Notes under the pieces: model-generated
Databases searched by the model: none
The model's input: only the letters and a program-made list of their open reading frames with translations
What the model was told of the DNA's origin: nothing
From: Sipunculus nudus
Lineage: Eukaryota > Annelida > Sipuncula > Golfingiida > Sipunculidae
Direction of reading: 5' to 3'
NCBI GenBank assembly: GCA_026874595.1
Contig: CM049311.1
Location: forward strand, 6,361,676-6,425,675
DNA length: 64,000 nucleotides
Translations under genes and position numbers: made by a program
Part shown: positions 26,601 to 38,600 of the stretch, in pieces
Position numbering within the stretch: position 1 is the first letter of the stretch
How the letters are laid out: each line of letters opens with the position of its first letter

Positions 26601-29600
26601 TAAGTAAACAACTGAATCTAGATTAAATAAAATATATTCCTGAAAAAAAGTTTCTAGCTTCAGCAATTCTTATGTTAGGTGAGTAAATATATTTCCTGAT
26701 TTTTTAAAAATTGCATTATATTTTGGCCCATAACTTCAAAATAATACCCAACACTTGTTCTAATTTTTTGTATGTTCATAAGAATCTATGGAAGAATATG
26801 AATGCTAAATATGATCAAAAACAGATCAGTGGTTTTGATATTAGGCAGCCTTGAAGTGTAACAATGGCTTTTTTATGGAAAACGGAGGTTTTTCCTTAAT
26901 ATTTCAAAGGAACTAAGTCCTAATGACCCAATTTTTGGTATGGTAAGAGATTTTGGGGACATCTAATGGTATGCAAAATTTTGGAATCGTAGGTCCAACG
27001 GTTTCAAAACGTGCCCTGTTAACGGCTGGACGGATGGAGGGACGACGGACAATGGACCACGACTATAGCTCAGATGACTTATAGTCAGCTGAGCTAACAA
27101 GGACACACACTGACAGAAAAACATATATCAATGTCTTTAATGGTCTGTGTAAGATATATCACCTTGTTTTGTAGGTATTTTCACTTCTGTCAGCTGCCCA
27201 TACTTTTCAAACAATTTCTTCAGCTCCTCTTCTTGGCACTGAAATGTATACCATTTAAATGAATTTATCACCCTTGGCAAAGGTTTTGTATTGCACAATA
27301 TAAATGTTGGAAACTTAATAGTTTTTATGTTAAGTTGGGATATATGATAATTACTCCAGACTAAGAGAAATTGTATCTGACAAAAAAATACCACAAATAG
27401 CTTACTTTTGCACTTCACAGAATGATCATTAATTTAAATGTATAATATTTGTATGGTGGTGATTTATTAAGGTAACAACAGAGGTAACCAAAAAAACAAA
27501 ATATACAAGTCCCACATATAAGGGTATATAAAACACAAAAATTAAATGGTCACAGAAATGTGAAGTCTACTTCATCTCAATTTGTTTAAATTAAATTGTC
27601 TCTGTACTAAGGGACTAAGGGTTAATAAATTTGTGAATGCTATGGATTAAAAACTTTGTGATTTATGTTAGAAACAGAGGATAAGCTGCAGGTGATGATA
27701 GGAGATGATTAGTGATTCTATCAGAGAGTTGGCAGAAAAGTCTATGAACAATATATACACACATGGGGAGTTACTGAAGGCTATGATTATATGAAAATAA
27801 TAATGTTATTGATTATGATAATAAAAGTGATAAATGAAAATGATAAGGATTATATGATGATGATAAGTATGAATATGATATTGTAAAAAGAATATACTTC
27901 AGTAAGACTTCACCATCCCGTCTCACCTTGAATGATAGATTCCTGATAATTAGCCGACCTCTCTTGGACAACTTTTTACTGAAATGCTGCTCTGACTGAA
28001 GCACTGCCTGCAGTTTGTTTCCTGAATATTATAATGCAATGTGTTTTGCATTGATAATAATAGTCACATATTTAATTGATCATAAATTTGATAAAAGTAA
28101 TAAATAGTATCATTTGGTCACACAAACACCCATGGGTCTTTACCTTGATGAATATGACCTATGAGATTATGGTTTAAGATCAACAGACATGAGAAAATAA
28201 GTGCAATTTAATGACTTGTTTGTATAACTTCTTAGGTTTATAACTGTTTTTCAATAGCTAATTGGGATCAGACCTTTGCACATGATTTCCATTTCTGGTC
28301 TAATCCTTAACATGCTGATTTAACACTATATCATCACTGCCATATGAAGTGTGTACAATGTAATGAGAAAAGACACCACTGATTACTGGTGAGGTTAATA
28401 AACAGGTAAAGTTAAAAGATCCATGACTGACAATTAAAGCAAATTTCAATGCAAACCATAGATTGATTACTGAGTGGCCTTTCGCCATTCCATTCTCTAT
28501 TTATTACTTTAACTTTTACCTTTCAAAGCCTGTTTACTGAGCCTCCTGCTAGCCTTCAGGGCATCTCCTTTACTTTTGTATACAACATATGCAACCGTAT
28601 TGTTCCCTTCCAGGGCTGAATGTTGTATCTTGACAAATCCACGAGTCTTACTGCAAGAGAGGAAGAAAACTGTCTTACTAAAGTGCTAAAGAAATGCAAT
28701 GAAAACATAATTAAAATGCAGGTCCAGAAAGGATTTTAACACTGGAATTTGGAAATGACAGGAGTCAAATCTTACACATGTAGTAGGTGTAATTAAACGA
28801 ATCTCTCAACATACAGCAGAACTATGGTTGTTTCTGTTCTTCATCATATATAAAATTATATATAAAATATATAAATATCTTACTCAAAACAGGAATGAGT
28901 AGGCAAAGACCACTGAAGTTTTGGAACAGGAAACAAAAGAGACCAAACTATATATAACAAAAAGTATTTGCCTGTTCAGATATATAATGATACAGTTTCT
29001 CACAGGTGAAAAGGCAGAGACTAAACTATATAATATTAAAAGTATTTGCCTGTTCAGATATATCTAATATAATGAAGTTTCTCACAGATGAAAAGGCAGA
29101 AACAGGTCCAGATTGGAAGAAACTTGAAGAAGTAAAAGTCTTGATTTCAACATATAAGAAGAAATTAAAGAATGAAATTAAATAACATATCTTGTACCTC
29201 ACATTTGTTATGTATTATACCTGCAGGCATATTACTGTACTTTTAGAACATACTGGCAATCAATAATTATGATGATTTTTTTTAATGAAATTGCATTCTC
29301 CAACTTACCTAAAAGTTTTCTCAAGGTCTGCCACCGATGTGCCTGTTGGAAAGCCACTGACCACAACAGTTTTATTGGTAATGGCATTCAGAGGTTTCTT
29401 TTTGTTAACTTCCTTTTCCTTGGGTTTTTCTTCCTCCACAGGTGGAAGATCTGCTTCCTCTGATGCATCAGAATCTGCATCATCTGTTTTGGCCTTCTTT
29501 TCAGAAGATTTCTCTGCATTAAAATATAATGCACAAATAAGATGATATCAAGTGGCTGGTAACTGCACAAAAAGGGCAATGTTTATTCACAATGATGAAA

Positions 29601-32600
29601 ACATTTTCTGTCATTAAACCAAGATTGTTTCAGTACAGAGAAAAATCCTGCCAAGATGATGTACACAAAATACTGATGCTTTCCACTAACACTATTTATA
29701 GCTTGGTCTTTTTAACCATGTACTGCTGGACACCAGCTTGTTTATACTTGTGCATTACATTTAGCACCCAGTGGTTATGACTGCATGAAATACATCCTAA
29801 AAGCAGTGTTTTGCTATCTATGCTGTACTAAAGAAAATTGATGTAAAGGTTAGTTTCGAAATGCTGTGCTAGTCTGTTACTTACAAAAAGTAATGTAAAT
29901 GACTGACACCTTTTAACAAGTGACCCATGGGTCATGACGCTCAGCCAACTGACATGTTGATAGTATGTCCTTGCACAGACAACTAATTAAGATAGGTGGC
30001 ATCATTGTTCATGCATATTGGCTTAAGTTCAACAAGACCCATAAGTACAACAAATTTGATGACAATCCAACCAGCCTTTCATGAGGAATCTGGCAATCTG
30101 TGAGTATTTTGCATTATTTGGGTGCTCAAACATACCCAATTTCATGTTTCTGGAGAGAACTTTTGAGGAACCCTCAGGATGTCAAGTTAGAAGATTCTGG
30201 GCCCCATGGTTATGATTTGTGCCCTACTTTGGTATCAAATTTTCAATTAATCTGAGAGGTGCTTATAAGCCCCATAGCTCAGAAAATATGGGTAACAGAA
30301 ACCTTAATTCATGTTTCCAAGGAGACTTTTTACAGATCTCCCTGGATGTCAAGTTTGAAGATTCTAGGACCAATGGTTACAATTTGAGCCCTCTTAAGGG
30401 ACGACCACATCTTTGAAGGTCTCATAAACAGAGAAAAAAAAATGTTAAAATTAAAAAAAAAAAAAATTAGGTGGTGCCACCAGTCCGCAAGAACTGATTA
30501 AACACTCCATGATGAATATGCATGCAAAGAATCAGGGTGATCAATGCAATAGTTGTTCAGATACTGGAGTTTTTGTATCAAATTTTTAGTTATTCTGGGA
30601 GGTACTTCTAAGACCCATAGCTCGGAGGATATGGGTAACAGAGACCTAATATCAGATTTCCATGGAGCTTTTAAGTGACCTCCTAGGATGTCAAGAAAGA
30701 AGATTCTATGTCAAATAGTTATGATTTGTGCTCTGTTAACAGATGACCACATCTTTGAAGGTCTAAAAAATAAAGATAAAAATGCGTTAAAATTCAAAGA
30801 AGTCCAGGTGGCAACACCAGTCTGCAGGAACTGATGAAACACTCCATGATGCATATGCATGCAAAGAATAATGCCAATCAATGCACTAGTTGTTCAGATA
30901 CCAGAGCTTTTGTATCAAATTTTTCATTATTCTTGGGGGTACTTCTGAGCCCCATAGCTCGGACAATATTGGTGAAAGAGACCAAATTTCAGGTTTCCAA
31001 GGAGACTTTTCATGGGCCTCCCAACATGTCAAGAAAGAAGATTCTAGGTCCAGTCTTTACGATTTGTGCCCTGTTAACAGATGACTGCAGCTTTTAAGGT
31101 CTCAAAATTAGATAAAAAAAATAGTAAAAAATAGAAAAAATACTGGTTTCTGGATCTCTGGATGTAAAGTTAGAAGATTCCAGGTCCAGTGGTTATGATA
31201 TGTGCCTTGCTAACGGACAGATGGCCGGACGGACGACGGACAAAGAGTGATCGCTTTAGCTCAGATGATTTACAGTCAGCTGAGCTAAAATAGGTGTGAG
31301 GAAGGGGAACCTACACATAGCTAGTCTTTTTTAAAAGGTGTCAACCATTTACATTACATTTTGTAAAGAAATTAGTGCTTGAGTGGAGGAAATTATGTAC
31401 TTACAGAATGAATGTGGTTTGAGGAGTGATATAATTATATATGAATCTCTACATATTGGAGTTCATTTTGTTTTTATAATAAAATGAATATATTTTAAAA
31501 TGTAAAGACTTTGAGTAATCTAATTGAGATGACTGACATAACCTATATGCACAGAAAAAAAATAATAAATGGGAGGGTTTTGGTGATACATGAAGGTCTT
31601 TATTTTTACTCTTGTTAAGTGTCACATAAAAAAAATGAAAATTCTCCTCCATAATTTTTTTAACTTTCATTCTTCTGGTCCATCTGTAAATTTCTCTATT
31701 TGAGTACCTGTGCTGAATACAACCCAGTTATAGTTACCCTTGAGTTATGTCCAGTGAACCACTTGAAACATTATCTTACCATTATCTCTGTCATCTTTCT
31801 TCTTCTTTTTCTTTGGTTTTCTATCAGCATACGTAACAAACAGCTTACGGCCTTCCACCTGGAATTTCTTTTTCACAGCAGCCTCTGCATCATCCCTGTA
31901 AAAAGAAACTAAATTATAGACATTTAAAACAAAATGACCCACAGAATATATCAGCTCTTCCCATGTATACAAAATATCTACATACCCCTAAGTTACAAGA
32001 ATAAATGAGTATTCACCTCATACAGTTATTTCCTCTTTATCTTCTATATTGTTATTTTACTTAACTTATTCAAAGCTTATATTTTTCATGGATTCCAAAT
32101 ATAAAGAAAATAAGGTCATCTTTTAATTTTCTTTTTTTTAGTTAATTCTTATTTAAATTTTCTCTTAATATAAGTTATTTGTTTTTAAAAAAAAAATGCC
32201 CAAACAAATATTATACCTGGAACTGTCTCTATTATAAATTTTTAAATATGAATACTGGTAACACATGTATATGCAACAATATCTTGAAATCTCACTAATA
32301 CAAAAACTCATGTCTTTACAAGTATTCATGACATAAAAACTAAAAATTAATTGTTTTAAGATGTAAAACTTACCTTATACCAAACTTCACATAACCAAAA
32401 CCTTTGCATTTATCTGTGACACCTGTCAAAAGAAGATAATAACAGCAAGCTCAAATCACTAAGGTCATGTTAATACATAAACAAGGTAATAACAGCGAGC
32501 TTCAAATCACTGGAAGGGTTCACAGTTTTTACTCACCACTCTGGTAAAACCACAGACGCTTGAATCCTTGTTGGTACAAATTTTGGCTTTAACAGTTTTC

Positions 32601-35600
32601 TATCAACTATATAAACCATCCCTACCCTTTTCTAAGTGCTAAACCAGTATATAATACTTGTCAGTAACTTGTTTATATAAATATACACAAGGCTGGCATC
32701 TTCATTTGTAACTGTTTGTAACCATTAATTGGTACATTCATGGTAGGCCTGCACAGAATTTTTTGTCATCTTTTGATTAGGTTTTTTCAATTGTGCTGGG
32801 TACCAGTCTATATATTTCTTGTTTACAGTCAATCAAAAGATGACAAAAAATTCTGTGGTAAAACCCAGGTTTCAACCGGGTTGGGTAAAATAGGTTTAAC
32901 CAAGGCTTTTTTTCAGACCCATATTTTCCCTAGTTTTAACACTGTTATTGTATTATTTTTTTTGTATTATTTTGAAAATTTGTATTCTACAGTTCAATAA
33001 AACATGAATTTAGTGCAACCTGGAGTGTATATATTATATAAAATATTTTCTCATATGAGGCACATATTAACTAGTCAATCGTATGCAGTCCTCAAAGTAG
33101 TCTGTGACAGAAAACAAGTTTTTGGACTTTCTTATTTCCCAAACAGCTTAGCAGTTTGGTGTGGATAAGTCCATAAGAACTTGAATACACATTCAGCATG
33201 GAGCCATAAGAAGCAACAGCAGCGTGAAGTTGGTTCATTCACTGCATGAAATATCCCTGTTGATTAGTGGTGTGCTCTGCATAGTCAAACTGCTTCTGAG
33301 CCACCTAGCTTACAACTAACATTCATTAAATGTATATTTAATGTATCTTATCAATGCTTACCCAAGACAAAGAAATTAAGGTATGATCCTCATGTATGAA
33401 AAAAGCAGATAAATATTTGAAAAACTTGGGTAATTCACTAGGAAAAACCCTGGGTTAAACCCAGACAAAATACCTAAAACCCAGGTTTTACCCACTGGGT
33501 TTGGTAAAATAGGTTTTACCTTGGGTAAAACCGGCTGAAACGATAGCCATTTATATAGAATATGATGCTTCCCCCAGTGGTACAAGTTGCAATGAGCCTG
33601 AGCACTTATCAGGTGTACAAAACACTTTTTATCTTTTATTTTACAAAATATTTGACCAATACTGCATTGACATAGTCAGCAGATAACAATTCATCAACTC
33701 CTGCCAGTTTTGCTTCAAAATCATATTAAAAAGAGTGTCTTGGGTGTTTAGGGAGACCCATTCCTCAAAGGTGCAAGTATAGAATTCCGTCTACATTCCC
33801 TTCTGGCCAAGATGGGTATAAACTGGCTGAAACTGTCTAATAATCGACATAAGCCATGAAAGGCTATTCAGTAACAAAAACTTGAGTGTATTCAGTCCTG
33901 TTCTTAATATGTGAACTTCATATACAAGTTTGCTGTTTCTTGTCATCTCAACCTCAACCAATGTATCCATTCATCACTGTTTTTGTCTTGCTGTGATGTG
34001 TTCCCTAGTGCACAAACTGTTGACGTCATACACAGCAATCTTTACTTAAGCGTTACTTTAATGGGAATATCGGGGTGATAGCCCCAAATTTATTTATTCC
34101 TTTAGTGTTTTTACTGCATCTTCTTTTTACTTTGCTTCACATTCTCATTTACTATTCCAGAATGCTAATTGGGTTTGTTGGTTGAAGCCCCTAACTGAAA
34201 CACATATTATATCTTATGTACCATTATTCATCGGGGCAAATCCAAATCAGAAGCAAAGCTACAGTGACCTGTAAGCTCGGCATACACGTTGCGAGGCGAC
34301 TCGACTCAACTCAACTGGGTCGACTGAACAGGTTTCCTCAAGTTTTCTACAGTTTCTTCCAGTTTTTGACCCTGCAGACTGACGAAAACTGGGGTGCATA
34401 CACATCACGACCCGACTCAACTCAATCGACGGCAGAGGCAGTACATTCAAATCAATAACAAGGGACCTATGGGTCACGGTGCTCAGCTGTTATATATGAT
34501 GAAAAAGTATGATTTAGAAATGAGGCACATGCTGGTTTTATGTGGTAACAAAAATAAGCTGTATTATGATTTGTTGTTGTTTAGCTTATGTATGATTTTG
34601 ATAGTACTTTGGAGACAGGAAAGAGGATTAATTTAATTTATTTTATTAACAAATGGAGTGCAATTGTCACACAGATTTTGACTTGGCCATATAACTTATA
34701 AGCAGAACATATAATATAAGAGTTTAACTATTTATTAAAAAAATTACAAATATTGTCCCAAATATAAGAGAATATTATGATTTTTTCAAATAAAATATGA
34801 CTGAAATGATTATTAAAATAATATTAAAGAAAATATTCATGAATGCATTCATTAATACATTTTGAAAGTATTTGCACTGGTATTCATATACTTTCATTTT
34901 TACCTGAATTCCCATTCTTATGAAAGAAATTTTATAATGGAGTACATATTCATATTCGTGTTTAAATACAATTGCAAAGTATTCGCACCGTGTCTGGTAT
35001 TTATTCAGTTTTCACCAAACAATGATGTTGAGAATCCAGAATATACAAAATTCACACATTCAAATAATGATCATAAGTACCTGGTTTTATGGCTTTTATT
35101 TATATTAAAAAAATGTAATATATTCACTTTGGACTAATTTCACATCAATGTACTAACTATAGACACAGTAGGAATCTAGATAATAATATTATCAACTGCA
35201 TCATTGTCTATCATATATTTCCTTCATATGATCCCTAATGATTAGTAATGAATAATGATTTACTTTTTTATCATTAAAATTGAACTGAAAAATACCATAG
35301 GTGACTGCATGGTGTTATTTGGAATACGTGACATTCTATCCATCGATACAAGATTCTTATATCATCAGTAACTGCAAATTAATTTCCTGTTATTATCAAC
35401 TAACAAATTCCTTTTCTATTTTTCTTTAATTTGTTATTAAAAACCAATAAAAATTTATTAATTTATTGTTTATTGTTATGTTGTTGGTTAAAACTACTAG
35501 ATGAGTTGGGTTGGACACCTGGATCAACTGTGGCTGGCCATTATATAATAAGCTGCCTGGAGCCCCAGTTTATGACTCGCCTCAAGCATGCATATATAAT

Positions 35601-38600
35601 TTGCTGAAAGTTCAACAAGGTCAACATACAGGTGACTCAAGAGTTGCTACAGAGAGCTAAGGTCTGACATGGTCTCATAAAAACATTAATAAAAGCTACA
35701 ATTTTTGGCCAATTTCTTTCAGCTTTTTAAACTAAAAAGTTGAATTCTTTATGTGTGCATGATATGAAAATTATATCAACAGTGCTCACATGAAACAAAC
35801 ATGCCATGGTCAAAGTTGGGCAAAATTTAAGGTACTAATTTTATATTTATACTAATAACTTATAAAATTTGAAAAATTCAGAACTAATTTTGGGTATTCA
35901 ATTGAATCTTGATTAAATAATGTTACATCTCTGACAAAAAATCTCTAGCTTCAGCAATCCTCTTGTTAAGGGAGTAAATATTTTTCTTGATTTTTTACAA
36001 AGTGCATTATGTTTGGGCCCATTACTTAAAACAATTACGCAATACTGAGATCATTTCTGGCATGTTCATAGAGAATGTATAGAAAAATATGTATATTATA
36101 TATGATTAAAGTCAGATCAGTGGTTTTGATATTAGGCAGTCTTGAAGTGTAACAATGGGTTTTAAATGGAAAAATGACGTTTGTCATTAATATCTCGAAG
36201 GTATTAAGTCCTAGTGACTAAATTCTTGGCATGGTAGGGGATTTTTGAGACATCTAATTGCATGCCAAATTTTAGGAACTGAGAGCTGAAGCTGGTGAGC
36301 TGAGCACTTGCAAACTGCATGACACTAGCCTGATGTAAACAATATGTTACATGGTGCTTGAAAACTTGAATAAAATCTACAGTTTTTGATCAACTGGTTT
36401 CAAATTTTCGGTGTTTACAGACAAAATGCTAAAAAAAACATGCTTAGAAAATTAAATCCACAGTACTTACAGGAAAAAAACATGCCATAGTCAAAGTTGG
36501 GCAAAATTTAAGGTACCAATTTTTTATTTTTGTTAATATTTTAAAAAATTTAAAAGATTTTGATCTAATTTTGGGTATACAATTTAATTTTGATTAATTA
36601 AAGTTATATTACTGGAAAAAAAGTTTATAGCTTTATCATATTTTGTGTTAAGTGATCAAATATTTTTCCTGATTTTTTACACAATGCACTATGTTTGGGC
36701 CCATAACTTTTTAAATTTACATAATACAAACAAAATTTCTGGCATGTATATAGGAACTATATAGAGGAATAATTATGGTAAATATGATGAAAAACAGATG
36801 AGTGGTTTTGATATTAGGCAGTCCTGAAGTGTAAAAATAGGTTTTTAATAAAAAATTGAGGTTTTTCCTTAATTTCTAAAAGGAACGAAGTCGCAAAGAC
36901 CCAGTTTTCGGCTTGGTAGGAGATCTTGGGGACATCTAACATTATGCCGAATTTTGGATTCCTAGGTCTTACGGTTTCAAAACGTGCCACATCTACGGAG
37001 GGACGGACGGACGGACAGATGGACGGACAACGGACAATGGACCACGACTATAGCTCAGATGACTTATAGTCAGCTGAGCTATAAATGGTGACAAGCTTAT
37101 GACATATGAAAGCAAAGTCATTAATACATGTCATTTTATTTATCAATATACATGTATGTATCTGTATGTCGCCCTTTCAATTCTTCCCATCGCATAGCTG
37201 AAATAATTTAGTTTGATTTAATTTTAGTCTATAAAATAGTATTCGATGTCCTGTGGTATACACTCTATATTCTACATCCGTGAACATGAAGCATATTGAT
37301 ATTATGCTGACATTGTACTGGTGACATTGGCCATACAGATCTATGTTCATATATAATGTGCGCATAGTGCTCATGTAACGTATTGTTGTCTTTCTCTGCA
37401 CCATACAATTTTGGCCAAGAAGATCACATGACTGAGGAACTCATGTGATCAGAGACGTAGATGTGATTGGTTGATGACTGTACTTCTGAACGACGTGACT
37501 CAACTGGACACCATTTTTTCTGACACTGCCACAAACCAAAAACTGACGCCGACTGGTGCCGACTCTGGTTGAGTCGGGTCGTTTTCGCACATGCACTTTG
37601 CGACGCGACTCAACTCAACTAAACAGTTTTTGACCTTTTGAGATGAGTCGGGCCACACTGTGTATGCCAGCCTTTAAGTGGCCATTAATTGACATAGTTA
37701 TTGAGTCACAATAGTTTGAACAGACTTACATATCCTGGCTTTCCTCTCGCTTAAGTCACCTCCTTTGGATTGCTGAGTATGACATCAACAAAGTTTGTGC
37801 ACAAGAACACAACACACTGAGACATAAACAGATATGGATAGATCTATTTGTTAATAGAGCCGACATGAAACAGCAAGTATATCAAGTCCACATATTAAGA
37901 CGGAACTGAATAAACTTCAGTTTGGCTTATTGACACACAGTTTAACTGTGCAGGCGTGTGTCACTAATACCCCTGTTGTGATACCCCACTTTGTGTGTCA
38001 ATAACGCGAGTTGTTGTTACTCTAGCAGGTCTTAATTACTGTGTAGAAGAAGTGCTGGCTTTGAACTAATCAGGTGTTACCATGCGAGTCTTTGATCTCT
38101 GACACAAATGTCTAACATTAATAATAGTTTAGTACTTTCATCCCTCAGGCATATAAATTAGTTGAAAAAAAAACAAATTTTTATTAGGCGGGGTCCTACT
38201 AATTTGGGGGATGAAAAGTACATCGTGGATGAAAACTATTTCAAAATCCCATTTCAAAATTTTATATATATTCAACAATTAAAAAATAAAATATAATTAA
38301 TATATATATATATCGTTTTATTGAATATAATTTTTCCAATAAGAAAATAATAAACAAGGATACAATAGAACAAATTAGCATTATTGAAATAAATACAAAA
38401 TATAGTAAGTTATTCATTGTGTCTGATGACTAAAGATACAAACTATATAAGCACACATCGATACTGAATAATTTAAGTGTAGCGATTAACCTGGAGAAGT
38501 GGAAACTTTATTACCGTAAAATCTCCACTTAAAACCGCGGTTTAATCAAGAAATTCAAAATCTTAAAATCATGTTGTTTTCCTGAAAGCACTGTGCGGTT

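Noticed and set aside
27084-27104. Target-site duplication AACAAGG around element B
   Set aside because: AACAAG also begins every sibling element, so its presence after the right end may be chance. It cannot be separated from the element's own terminus.
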